Positions 25,635-34,152 of a stretch of DNA of 64,000 bases are shown here, piece after piece; positions within the stretch are counted from its first letter, which is position 1, and every line of letters starts with the position of its first letter. Source of the DNA: Streptomyces sp. NBC_00690 (GTDB lineage: Bacteria; Actinomycetota; Actinomycetes; Streptomycetales; Streptomycetaceae); assembly GCF_036226685.1 (NCBI RefSeq), contig NZ_CP109009.1, positions 2,790,001 to 2,854,000 on the forward strand, in the 5' to 3' direction. A model generated the notes under the pieces. That model was not told where the DNA came from and made no database searches. It saw only the letters and a list, made by a program, of their open reading frames with translations. The translations under genes and the position numbers were made by a program.

Positions 25635-26726
25635 GTGGAGTGCCCCGACATGTCGCACGGTGCCCGGCTGGCCGCCCATGGCGCCGTCTCCGCGGCCCTG
25701 GCCCGGCACGGTGATCGTGCCCTCCTCGAACTCGTCGACTCGGCCGCGCCGATCGGATCCGGCATCGGCGGGAAGTCGGCCCTGCTGGAGATCGCCGGAA
25801 CTCCGGTCTTCGTGAAGCGCGTACCCCTCACCGATCTGGAGATGCGGCCCGAACACGTCCGGTCCACGGCGAACCTGTTCGAGCTGCCGGACTTCTGCCA
25901 CTACGGCGTCGGCGCCATCGGCGGGCCGGGCTTCGGGGCCTGGAGGGAACTCGCCGTGCACACCATGACGACGGACTGGGTGCTCGCGGCGGAGCACGAG
26001 GGCTTCCCGCTGATGTACCACTGGCGGGTGCTGCCGGACTCGACGCCCCTGCCGGAAGAGCTGGCCGACGTCGACCGGGCCGTTGCCTACTGGGGCGGTG
26101 AGCCGCAGGTGCGCAGCCGGATCGAGGCCCTCCAGCAGTCATCGGCGAGCGTCGCACTGTTCCTGGAGTACCTTCCGCAGAATCTGCATCAGTGGCTGAG
26201 CACGCAGATCGCAGCGGGAGACCGGGCCGCCGACCGGGCCTGCGCCATGGTGGAGCGGGAGCTGACGGCCGGCGCCTCGTTCATGAACGGCCGCGGTCTC
26301 CAGCACTTCGACGCGCACTTCGAGAACATCCTCACCGACGGTCGCCGGCTGTACTTCGCGGACTACGGCCTCGCCATCTCCTCGCGCTTCGCACTGTCGC
26401 AGGACGAGGTCGACTTCTTCGACCGACATCAGACGTACGACCGCTGCTACATCGCCACACATCTGGTGAACTGGCTGGTCACCGCGTTGTACGGATATCA
26501 GATCGAGGACCGGGACGGCCGCGGCGCGCTGGTGCGCGCCTATGCGGAGGGCAAGCGTCCCACCGGGATTCCCGAGGAGGCCGCAGCGATCATCGCCCGG
26601 CACGCGCCGGTCGCCGCCGTGATGTCGGACTTCAACCGCGAGTTCCGGCGCCGGAGCAGACGGACTCCGTACCCGCTGGAGGAGATCCATCGGCTCGGCG
26701 GGACATACGGTCCGTCCGATCGCTGA
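25635..26726 (+). CDS. Protein-kinase-fold phosphotransferase, substrate unknown
   Basis: 363-aa kinase-like protein (aminoglycoside phosphotransferase/protein kinase superfamily). Nucleotide-binding Lys61 in VFVKRVPL after a Gly-rich GSGIGGKS; catalytic loop HFDAHFEN with His224, Asp226 and Asn231; metal-binding Asp243 in FADYGLA. No Hanks-type APE motif and no membrane segment, so a small-molecule kinase is as likely as a protein kinase. GTG 25635 is chosen for its GGAGG 5 nt upstream; GTG 25623 and ATG 25650 are alternatives. It follows merR by 42 bp on the same strand. Confidence 0.8.
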   Translation: MECPDMSHGARLAAHGAVSAALARHGDRALLELVDSAAPIGSGIGGKSALLEIAGTPVFVKRVPLTDLEMRPEHVRSTANLFELPDFCHYGVGAIGGPGFGAWRELAVHTMTTDWVLAAEHEGFPLMYHWRVLPDSTPLPEELADVDRAVAYWGGEPQVRSRIEALQQSSASVALFLEYLPQNLHQWLSTQIAAGDRAADRACAMVERELTAGASFMNGRGLQHFDAHFENILTDGRRLYFADYGLAISSRFALSQDEVDFFDRHQTYDRCYIATHLVNWLVTALYGYQIEDRDGRGALVRAYAEGKRPTGIPEEAAAIIARHAPVAAVMSDFNREFRRRSRRTPYPLEEIHRLGGTYGPSDR

Positions 26727-26745
26727 CGGCCGCCCGGGGAGGGAG

Positions 26746-26782
26746 GTGCGCCGCGTCCGACTCCAGCCGGCGACGCGGGCAC
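26746..26782. terminator. Hairpin between convergent genes
   Basis: GTGC-CCGCGTC (26746-26757, one bulged G) pairs with GACGCGG-GCAC (26772-26782). It lies 19 nt after the kinase-fold gene and 23 nt beyond the convergent zinc-ribbon gene's stop. Confidence 0.6.
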
Positions 26783-26805
26783 ATCGAGCCCGAGCGGCGG
26801 CACGC

Positions 26806-27534
26806 CTAGACGCACCACCACAGGAACTGCTCGCAGTCGTCGGACGGCGAGGGCGAAGGTGTCGGCAGCGATGAAAGGCGTGGTTGCGGCGGCTTCGCGG
26901 TCCGGCCGGGAGCGCTGGGGGTGGGGCTGGTGGGTCGGTTCGGGGGCCGCGACGAGGGGGCAGTGGTGGCAGTCGGCGAGGGCGCCCGGGTGCGGTCGGC
27001 ACGGGAATCCGCTGCGGGCTTGCGCGGGCGTTCGGTCGGGCGGGCGCTGGTGGTCGGTCGACCGGTCGCCTCATCTGAATCGCCTGAATTGCCTGAATCA
27101 CCGGGATCGGCTGGAGGTTCGACGGTGGCGGTCGACTCGGGCACCGGTTCCGGCTCCGGCGATGTCGCCTCCTTGACCGAGGTGGCGGCCCCTGCCCCTT
27201 CGTCGTTCTGGGTGAGCTCGACCAGACCCCAGGCGCCCGCAGTGAGTGCGAGGCAGACACCGCCGATCAGCACCTTGCGTCCACGGCCTTTGCGGGCTCG
27301 CCGGGAACGTGCCCCTGGTCGGACGGAGGGTCGCGGGCCGGGGCGGGAGTGCGATCTCCTGGAAACCACGTCGATCGGCTCGATCGCATCGGCACTCCGG
27401 CCCACCGCGTCCTCGCCGCGGCCCGGCCCCGGGGCTGCCGAGGCGGGCCGGATCAGTTCGTACGCCGGCGTTCCACAGCCCGCACAGGCGAGGGCTCCGT
27501 TCAGATGCCGTTGGCAGGGGTGGCAGTAGTCCAT
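26806..27534 (-). CDS. Zinc-ribbon membrane protein with low-complexity C-terminus
   Basis: 242 aa. N-terminal zinc ribbon Cys4-x2-Cys7...Cys17-x2-Cys20 (MDYCHPCQRHLNGALACAGC), a basic region, one transmembrane helix at about residues 88-107, then about 130 residues rich in Pro, Ser, Thr, Arg and Asp, ending in DDCEQFLWWCV with two cysteines. Similar proteins are widespread in Streptomyces without known function (SCO2400-like, from memory). The order implies a cytosolic zinc ribbon and an extracellular disordered tail whose terminal Cys pair could form a disulfide. Confidence 0.75.
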   Translation of the reverse strand: MDYCHPCQRHLNGALACAGCGTPAYELIRPASAAPGPGRGEDAVGRSADAIEPIDVVSRRSHSRPGPRPSVRPGARSRRARKGRGRKVLIGGVCLALTAGAWGLVELTQNDEGAGAATSVKEATSPEPEPVPESTATVEPPADPGDSGNSGDSDEATGRPTTSARPTERPRKPAADSRADRTRAPSPTATTAPSSRPPNRPTSPTPSAPGRTAKPPQPRLSSLPTPSPSPSDDCEQFLWWCV

Positions 27535-27710
27535 GGGCCCCGAAGGCTATGAGGCGGGAAGGCGCGGAAGTGACGGATGGTGTGAGGATGCGGTGAGGAC
27601 TCTTCGCCCATGCGTACGAATGGGCCATGGGGGCGCCGCAAGCCGACCGGGCATGAGCATCGCCGCCGTCACCATCCCCGGCACCCACCGGCACCGGCAG
27701 GATGGTGCCC

Positions 27711-28271
27711 ATGACGGCCACAGCGCCCTTCGGGCCCCTCGACTTCCAACTGGTCCTCCTGCGCCGGATGGCCGACTTCCACCCGGAGCTGGTGGAGGAG
27801 GCCCGGCGCGGGCTCGGCGTGTCCACGGCGGCCATGCGCGAGGCGAACCGGCGCTGGCAGGCGATGGTGCGTTCACCGAAGGGCCGGGGCACGCTCAACC
27901 GCTACCGCTCGGTCCTCGGCGAACCCGAATCGCGCCAGGGACGACGCATCGGCGATCTGGAGTGCGAGGCGCTGCTGTGGCCGGTCCCGCTCTGGCCCGA
28001 CCTCCGGTTCGAGGTGATGGCGGCGGCGCGCGGCGGCTCGGTGTGGAACGAATGGCTGGTGCGCGCGCCGGGTGCGGCGGGTCCCGATCTCCACACCGCC
28101 ACAGATCTACGGCCCTGGTCGTGCACGGTGGACGAGGCCGCACGTGCCTTCGCCCCCGCCTCCCCGCTGCCGGGCTCGGCGCCGACCCGCTGGGGACTCT
28201 CCCTGACCCTCCCGGGCGGGGAGATCCGTACCGCTGAGTTCTGCTGGGGGCTGTTCCAGCGGCTGGTGTAG
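27711..28271 (+). CDS. Hypothetical protein
   Basis: 186 aa, not recognised. Cytosolic, Trp- and Arg-rich, with no known motif. A helical N-terminus (LDFQLVLLRRMADFHPELVE) is followed by a probable beta-rich part (LWPDLRFEVMAAARGGS). The ATG at 27711 is preferred over 27702 because CAGGAT (27698-27703) lies 7 nt upstream as a -10 box. It is 164 bp upstream of the mbl gene on the same strand, but not obviously in its operon. Confidence 0.65.
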   Translation: MTATAPFGPLDFQLVLLRRMADFHPELVEEARRGLGVSTAAMREANRRWQAMVRSPKGRGTLNRYRSVLGEPESRQGRRIGDLECEALLWPVPLWPDLRFEVMAAARGGSVWNEWLVRAPGAAGPDLHTATDLRPWSCTVDEAARAFAPASPLPGSAPTRWGLSLTLPGGEIRTAEFCWGLFQRLV

Positions 28272-28435
28272 CGCCGGGCACAGCTGCGCCGTGGCCCGGT
28301 GGACGCCCGCGCCCTCGTACGACCCCTGCACTGTGGCGACCGGGGCTCCCGTACCCCCGAGCGGCCCACCCAGCGCGCGCCCGGACCCCGGCCGCCGGAC
28401 GATGCCCTCAGGTACCGCACTCGGGAGGAATCGCC

Positions 28436-29479
28436 GTGACCGTCAGTCTTGAGCAGTTGCGCCGCTGCCATGTCGCCGTCGACCTGGGTGCCGCGCGGAC
28501 CAGGGTCTTCGTCAAAGGTGCCGGGCTCGTCGTGGACGAACCGAGCGTCGCCGCCGTGAACACCCGCACCGGTGCGCTGATCGCGGTCGGGGCACTGGCC
28601 GAGCAGATGACGGGCCGCACCCCGGACTACATCAGGGTCGCCCGTCCCGTCTCCGGCGGCACGGTCGTCGACATCGACATGGCCCAGCGGATGATCCGGC
28701 ATCTGCTGGGGGAGAAGTTGCGCCGCCAACTGCGCCGCAAGCCGAGACTGCGGGCGGCGGCCTGCACCCCGCATCTGAGTGATCCCCTCGCCCAGCGCGC
28801 GGCCGTGGAGACGCTCGTGGGCCTCGGAGCCCGGCGCGTCGAACTCGTCGACACCCTCATCGCGGCGGCGGTCGGCTGTGGGCTGCCCGTGGAGCAGCCG
28901 ACCGCGACCATGATCATGGTGTGTGGTGCGGCGACCACGCAGATCGCGGTGCTCTCGCTCGGTTCGATCGTCACCGCAGAGCGGGTGCCGGTCGGTGGCA
29001 ACGCCATCGACCACGCGGTCATCCAGCACCTGCGCACCCAGCACGAGCTAATGCTGCCCAGCCAGTCCGTGCGCCCTCTCCAGATCGCGCTGCACGGCAA
29101 CGGTCTGACCTCCAAGGGCCCTGAGTCCACCGAGATCCACGGTCGGGACGTGGCCACCGGGCTGGCCCGCTCGGTGCAGGTGAACACCGCCGCCGTGCGC
29201 AACGCCATCCACACCCCCCTCACCTCCGTGCTCGACGGCATCGGGAAGGTGCTGCGGGACTGCCCGCCCGACCTGGTCGCCGACCTCGCGGACCGGGGGA
29301 TCATGATGGTCGGGGGCAGTGCACTACTGCCGGGTTTCGACCAGATGCTCCGCGATGCGACCGGTATGCCGGTACAGATTGCGGAACGTCCGGACATCTG
29401 CGCGATCCTGGGTCTGGGCGCCATGCTGGAGGGCAAGATCCGGCCGCTGGTGCTCAACCCACTGGCAGAGGTCGAGTGA
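28436..29479 (+). CDS. mbl: Divergent MreB-like cytoskeletal protein Mbl
   Basis: 347-aa actin-fold protein matching Streptomyces Mbl, which contributes to spore-wall synthesis together with MreB. The MreB frame is visible throughout (CHVAVDLGAARTRVFV; GRTPDYIRVARPV; GGSALLPGF). ATPase positions are degenerate: phosphate loop 1 is DLGAART rather than DLGTANT, phosphate loop 2 is VCGAATTQIAV rather than a D-I-G-G-G-T-T form, and the catalytic Glu of the V-E-R-R-A segment is Ala (LAQRAAV). GTG start with Shine-Dalgarno GGGAGGAA. The next gene, a GAF kinase, starts 20 nt later. Confidence 0.9.
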   Translation: MTVSLEQLRRCHVAVDLGAARTRVFVKGAGLVVDEPSVAAVNTRTGALIAVGALAEQMTGRTPDYIRVARPVSGGTVVDIDMAQRMIRHLLGEKLRRQLRRKPRLRAAACTPHLSDPLAQRAAVETLVGLGARRVELVDTLIAAAVGCGLPVEQPTATMIMVCGAATTQIAVLSLGSIVTAERVPVGGNAIDHAVIQHLRTQHELMLPSQSVRPLQIALHGNGLTSKGPESTEIHGRDVATGLARSVQVNTAAVRNAIHTPLTSVLDGIGKVLRDCPPDLVADLADRGIMMVGGSALLPGFDQMLRDATGMPVQIAERPDICAILGLGAMLEGKIRPLVLNPLAEVE

Positions 29480-29498
29480 CAGCGGAGGCACATCCGGC

Positions 29499-31109
29499 GT
29501 GAACGGTCCGAAGGGTGACGAGCGGGCCCGGCCGCCCGCCGGTGCACGGCAGGACACGGCGACGGAAGCCGGGCTCGCCCTGTTCCTGGAGGCGGTCCTG
29601 AGCGTCGGGGTCGATCTCGATCTGCCCACGACACTGCAACACCTGGTGGACACGGCCACCCAACTAGCAGGGGCCAGGTTCGGGGCGCTCGGGGTGGTGG
29701 ACCCGGAGTGCAAGCAGATCACCGAGTTGTTCACCTCGGGCATCAGTGCGGCCGAGCGGGAGGCGATCGGCCCGATGCCGACCGGGGACGCGGGGCTGGT
29801 GGGAGTCCTCATCCGGGACCCTCAGCCCCTGTTGATCAACGATGTGGAGGCCGATCCCCGGGCGGCCGGGGTGCCCGAGGGCCATCCCGCGATGCGTTCC
29901 TTCCTCGGTGTGCCCATCCGGGTCCACACCGAGGTCTTCGGCAACCTCTACCTCTCCGAGAAGATCGGCGGTCCCTTCACCGAGGACGATCTTTCGGTGC
30001 TCCAGGTCCTCGCCTCCCAGGCGGGCATCGCCATCGGCAACGCCCGGCTCTATGCGAGCGCGCGGCAGCGCGCCCGCTGGATCGAGGGCGCGGCGGCGGT
30101 CACCACCGCGCTGTTGACCGGCGAAAGCGCCGACGACGCGCTGATGACGGTGGCCGAGCAGGCCCGCATCCTCGCCGACGCGTCGGCCGGGGTGGTGCTC
30201 CAGCCGACCGACGACGGCGGGATGGAGATCGTCGCCGCCGCCACCACGGATGGTTCCGGCGATGCCGACGACATCGTGGGGGCGGCCATCGCGCCCGGTT
30301 CGCCGGTGTTGGTGCAGTTGTTGGGCGGGGAGCCCGTGTTCATAGAGGACTCGGCCACCGATCCGCGGATGACCACCCATGTGCGTTCCAGGTTCGGCCC
30401 TTCGATGATGCTTCCGCTCCAGAGCGGCGGACGGTTGATCGGCACGCTCGCCCTGCCCCGGGAGCGGGGCGGGCGCCCGTACACAGCCGGCGATCGACTG
30501 CTCGCCGCCCAGTTCGCCTCGCAGGCCGCGCTGGCACTCGTCCTCGCGGACGCCCAGCACAACCGGGAGCAGTTGGCGGTGTACGAGGATCGCGACCGGA
30601 TCGCCCGTGATCTGCACGATCTGGTGGTGCAACGGCTGTTCGCCACGGAGATGATGTTGGAGTCGACCCGGCGCAGGGCCGCCGCCGACGACGCGGACGA
30701 ACTGCTGTCGCGTGCGGTGGACGAGTTGGACTCGACCATCCAGGAGGTGCGGACGGCGATCTTCGCACTCCAGCAACCGCCCAGCGAGACACCGGCGAGT
30801 CTGCGCAGCCGGGTGCTGAGGGAGACGGCCGCGGTCTCCTCGGCGTTGGGGTTCCGGCCGTCCGTGCGCTTTCGGGGCGCCGTTGACACCCTCGTACGGG
30901 AACCCGACGACCGGCAGTTGCTGGCCGCGTTGCGCGGGGCGCTGGCTGCGGCCCGTCGACGGCCGGGCATCACGGCGGTGGAGGTGGACGTGGATGCGAC
31001 GGCCCGGCTGCCGGACGGCCGGACGGGGGTGCGGTTGGTGGTCCGGGACGACGGCGAGCGCGAGGACGACGCTTCGGGTACGACGGTGAGTTGGCAGGCG
31101 CCCGGCTAG
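29499..31109 (+). CDS. GAF-domain histidine kinase-like protein with truncated ATP-binding domain
   Basis: 536 aa, DevS/NarL-type architecture: GAF domain 1 (about residues 35-185), GAF domain 2 (200-350), then the HisKA_3 H-box DRDRIARDLHDLVVQRLF with His373. The HATPase_c part is broken: the N box reads RGALAAARRRPG with no Asn, the G1 area is DDGER (D517-G519), and the protein ends 17 residues later, so the ATP lid and G2 box are absent. The end resembles the GGTVTWRAP terminus of intact relatives, suggesting an internal deletion. It may act without kinase activity. GTG start 20 nt after mbl, probably one operon. Confidence 0.85.
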   Translation: MNGPKGDERARPPAGARQDTATEAGLALFLEAVLSVGVDLDLPTTLQHLVDTATQLAGARFGALGVVDPECKQITELFTSGISAAEREAIGPMPTGDAGLVGVLIRDPQPLLINDVEADPRAAGVPEGHPAMRSFLGVPIRVHTEVFGNLYLSEKIGGPFTEDDLSVLQVLASQAGIAIGNARLYASARQRARWIEGAAAVTTALLTGESADDALMTVAEQARILADASAGVVLQPTDDGGMEIVAAATTDGSGDADDIVGAAIAPGSPVLVQLLGGEPVFIEDSATDPRMTTHVRSRFGPSMMLPLQSGGRLIGTLALPRERGGRPYTAGDRLLAAQFASQAALALVLADAQHNREQLAVYEDRDRIARDLHDLVVQRLFATEMMLESTRRRAAADDADELLSRAVDELDSTIQEVRTAIFALQQPPSETPASLRSRVLRETAAVSSALGFRPSVRFRGAVDTLVREPDDRQLLAALRGALAAARRRPGITAVEVDVDATARLPDGRTGVRLVVRDDGEREDDASGTTVSWQAPG

Positions 31110-31150
31110 ACGGTCAGGGGCACGTCACCGGTGCGTCTGTGGCATCGGTG

Positions 31151-31597
31151 TCAACGTGGGCGACTGTCGGACGCTGACGCCGCCCGCAGGGCGATGCGGG
31201 TCTGGGACTGGGCGACGCCCGCCTCCCGCTTGAGGGTGCGCAACAGGGCGTCGAGTGCGGCGGGGTCGGCTGCCCGGGCGCGTACGAGGTAGTCGTGGGC
31301 GCCGGTCACATGGACGACCTCGGTGATGCCGGGAAGTCGCAGGGCGACCCGCTCGAACTCCTCGTTGGAGGTGTCGAGCCGCAGGGTGATGTCGATGAAG
31401 ACCATCAGACCCGCCCGATGGTCCGCGGTGGGGTCGACCAGGGTGGTGAAGCCCTGGATCACTCCGCTGCGGACCATCCTGCGGACCCGGTCCGCCGCCG
31501 CGTTGGCGCTCAGTCCCACCCGCACTCCCAGGTCGCGGTAGGAGATCCGCGCATCCCCCTGCAAGACGCCGAGGATTTCTCCGTCGATTCGGTCCAT
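31151..31597 (-). CDS. Lrp/AsnC-family regulator
   Basis: 148-aa amino-acid-responsive regulator: N-terminal helix-turn-helix (DRIDGEILGVLQGDARIS then YRDLGVRVGLSANAAADRVR) and C-terminal RAM ligand-binding domain (HVTGAHDYLVRARAAD). Divergent from a LysE exporter, the classic regulator-exporter pairing for controlling intracellular basic or other amino acids. A dyad (31600-31612) begins 3 bp from its ATG. Confidence 0.94.
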   Translation of the reverse strand: MDRIDGEILGVLQGDARISYRDLGVRVGLSANAAADRVRRMVRSGVIQGFTTLVDPTADHRAGLMVFIDITLRLDTSNEEFERVALRLPGITEVVHVTGAHDYLVRARAADPAALDALLRTLKREAGVAQSQTRIALRAASASDSRPR

Positions 31598-31599
31598 TG

Positions 31600-31612
31600 T
31601 GCGATTGTCGCA
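31600..31612. promoter_or_regulatory. Candidate Lrp operator
   Basis: TGCGA-TTG-TCGCA palindrome just upstream of the lrp ATG and within the 71-bp lrp/lysE divergent region. On the minus strand it overlaps GACAAT, a possible -10 box, so it suits autorepression. Confidence 0.5.
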
Positions 31613-31668
31613 GTTCTGACCGTAATGCAGCCGCGTGAGCGTCGGTCCGGGTCCCAGAGTGCCGTGCC

Positions 31669-32364
31669 ATGAGCGATGTCATGACAGCAGCGGTGGCGGG
31701 TGCGGTGGCGGGCTTCGGGGTGGCGCTGCCGATGGGCGCGGTGGGCGTCCTGCTGGTGCAGGAGGGGCTGCGCGACCGCCGGGGGGCGATGGCCGCCGCG
31801 GCGGCGGTGGCGTCGGTGGATCTGCTGTACGCGGGGGTGGCGACCGCGGTGGGTCCCTGGGTCGCGACCGCGCTTGCCGGGGTCGAAGCATGGGTGCGAC
31901 TGATGTCGGCGGTGGTGTTGGGGGTGATCGCGTGCTGGGGTCTGCGCGCCTCGCAGCGGCCGAGGGCCATGGGCACATCACCGGGTGATGGCCCGGCCGA
32001 ACCGGGCGCCACGAAGTACACGGACCCGACGCCAGGGGGCGTCCCGGTGCAGGACGACCGTGGTGCCCACGGCCGGATCTTCCTCCGGTTCGCCGCCCTG
32101 ACCTTGATCAATCCGACCACCGCCCTCTACTTCGTGGCCCTCACCACGGCTCAGGGCGCCGAGCTGAGCGGCGGCACGGCCGGTCTGGTGTTCGTGGGTA
32201 CGGTCTTCCTCGCATCACTGCTGTGGCAGCAGACCTTGGTACTGGTCAGTGCGGCGCTCGGCAGCCGACTGCCGGACTCGGCCCGAATATGGACGTTTCG
32301 GATCGGCTTCGCCTTGGTGGCGGCGTACGCGGTGAAGGTGGCGCTCCCACTGCCGACGCTTTAA
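31669..32364 (+). CDS. LysE/RhtB-family amino-acid exporter
   Basis: 231-aa membrane exporter. It opens with the LysE signature area GFGVALPMGAVGVLLVQEGL and has about six hydrophobic helices (around residues 8-28, 37-60, 68-88, 140-160, 170-190, 205-225). A hydrophilic loop near residues 103-135 is longer than usual. No clear Shine-Dalgarno. Expected to export an amino acid sensed by the divergent Lrp-type regulator. Confidence 0.9.
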   Translation: MSDVMTAAVAGAVAGFGVALPMGAVGVLLVQEGLRDRRGAMAAAAAVASVDLLYAGVATAVGPWVATALAGVEAWVRLMSAVVLGVIACWGLRASQRPRAMGTSPGDGPAEPGATKYTDPTPGGVPVQDDRGAHGRIFLRFAALTLINPTTALYFVALTTAQGAELSGGTAGLVFVGTVFLASLLWQQTLVLVSAALGSRLPDSARIWTFRIGFALVAAYAVKVALPLPTL

Positions 32365-32558
32365 GCGGTCACCGCGGTGCGGAACCGAGGGATGCCCACA
32401 CGGACACAGGGGGGTGAACCGCACGGAGAGGTCGAGACGCACGAAGAGGTGCGAACCGTACGGAGGAGTGCGAACACGCCGCTCCTCGCCCGCGCCGATG
32501 CCCGACGGGACAATGAGGTCGCTGTGCGATCCATCCGCCCATCTTGGAGGAACGACGA

Positions 32559-34043
32559 GTGAGTGACCTCTTCCCCGCGCTGACTGTCGCATCGGACCGG
32601 CCCGCACTGCGCTTCGGCGAGCGCAGACTGACGTACGGAGAACTGGCGGGCGCGGCGGGCTCGCTGGCCGTACGGATCGGTGGGGCCGCACGGCTCGCCC
32701 TGTGGGCCACCCCCACCCTGGAGACGGCGGTCGGCACCGTGGCGGCGCTGCTCGCGGGCGTACCGGTGGTGCCGTTGAATCCCAAGACAGGCGAGCGGGA
32801 GTTGGCGCACATCGTCGCCGACAGTGCGCCCGCCGCCGTACTGGCCGGGCCCGAGGCCGTGCTGCCGGGCGCGTTGGAGCGGTTGCAGCGCATCGACGTA
32901 CCCGTGACCGGAACCGTGGGGCCGCTCCCGGACGATCCCGATCCGCTCACGCCCGCGCTGATCGTCTACACCTCGGGCACCACGGGACCGCCGAAGGGTG
33001 CGGTACTGCCGCGACGGGCGATCGCCGCCAATCTGGACGCCCTCGCGGACGCCTGGGACTGGAGCGCAGACGACGTGCTGGTGCACGGACTGCCCCTGTT
33101 CCATGTGCACGGGCTGATCCTGGGAATCCTCGGGCCGCTGCGCCGCGGGGGCGAGGTGCGGCACCTGGGACGGTTCACCGTGGACGGTGTCGCCCGCGAA
33201 CTGGGCGACGGCGGAACCATGCTCTTCGGAGTGCCCACGATGTACCACCGGTTGGCCGAGGCACTGAGCGGGGTCGCCACCTCCCCGGCCGGTACGGGCG
33301 CCGAATCGCCGGCCGCGGTGGCGAAGGCGCTGACGGGTGCCCGGCTGCTGGTGTCGGGCTCGGCGGCGTTGCCCCTGCACGACCATGAGCGCATCGAGGC
33401 GGCGACCGGGCGCAGGGTGGTCGAGCGCTACGGCATGACCGAGACACTGATCAACACGAGCGTCCGGGCGGACGGCGAGCCCGGCCCCGGCTCGGTGGGC
33501 GTGCCCCTGCGGGGGGTTGAACTGCGGCTGGTCGACGACGAGGGCGCGGGCGTCGAGGAGCAGGACGGGGAGACCATCGGGGAGATCCAGGTGCGCGGCG
33601 AGAACCTGTTCACGGAGTACCTCAACCGCCCGGACGCGACGGCGGATGCGTTCGACGGAACGTGGTTCCGCACCGGAGACATGGCGGTGCGCGACCCGGA
33701 CGGCTCCGTGCGGATCGTGGGACGTCGGGCCACGGACCTGATCAAGAGCGGCGGATACAAGATCGGCGCCGGCGAGGTCGAGAACGCGCTGCTCGACCAT
33801 CCCGGGGTCCGGGAGGTGGCGGTGACCGGGGAGTCGGACGCCGACCTCGGTGAGCGGGTGGTGGCGTGGATCGTCCCGACGGAGCCGCACTCCCCACCGG
33901 ACCAGGAGGAGTTGATGACCCATGTCGCCGTGCAGTTGGCGCCGCACAAGCGTCCTCGTACGGTGCGGTTCCTGGCGGCGCTGCCGCGCAACGACATGGG
34001 GAAGATCCTCAAGCGCGCTCTGGTGACCGGGCCGACCGACTGA
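32559..34043 (+). CDS. matB: Malonyl-CoA synthetase MatB
   Basis: 494-aa acyl-CoA synthetase (ANL superfamily) that activates malonate, and often methylmalonate, with ATP and CoA. It follows the S. coelicolor MatB sequence I remember almost block by block: DLFPAL, PALRFGERRLTYGEL, LFHVHGL and FGVPTMYHRLAE. Motifs: P-loop TSGTTGPPKG (residues 138-147), ERYGMTETL, GGYKIGAGEVE, and the adenylation Lys482 in NDMGKILKR. GTG start with Shine-Dalgarno GGAGGAA. It supplies malonyl-CoA independently of acetyl-CoA carboxylase, complementing the fab genes 20 kb away. Confidence 0.95.
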   Translation: MSDLFPALTVASDRPALRFGERRLTYGELAGAAGSLAVRIGGAARLALWATPTLETAVGTVAALLAGVPVVPLNPKTGERELAHIVADSAPAAVLAGPEAVLPGALERLQRIDVPVTGTVGPLPDDPDPLTPALIVYTSGTTGPPKGAVLPRRAIAANLDALADAWDWSADDVLVHGLPLFHVHGLILGILGPLRRGGEVRHLGRFTVDGVARELGDGGTMLFGVPTMYHRLAEALSGVATSPAGTGAESPAAVAKALTGARLLVSGSAALPLHDHERIEAATGRRVVERYGMTETLINTSVRADGEPGPGSVGVPLRGVELRLVDDEGAGVEEQDGETIGEIQVRGENLFTEYLNRPDATADAFDGTWFRTGDMAVRDPDGSVRIVGRRATDLIKSGGYKIGAGEVENALLDHPGVREVAVTGESDADLGERVVAWIVPTEPHSPPDQEELMTHVAVQLAPHKRPRTVRFLAALPRNDMGKILKRALVTGPTD

Positions 34044-34065
34044 GTAACGGCGTTGACCGGGGTGT

Positions 34066-34109
34066 GGGGTGCGGCCGGCTCGCGGACCGACGCGGGCCGG
34101 CCGCACCCC
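34066..34109 (+). terminator. matB terminator hairpin
   Basis: GGGGTGCGGCCGGC (34066-34079) and its exact complement (34096-34109), 16-nt loop, 22 nt after the matB stop. It faces the convergent GH16 gene and may serve both. Confidence 0.88.
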
Positions 34110-34152
34110 CGTGTCCGGGCCTCTGTTCACGCCCGGGGGCATCCGAGAGGCT

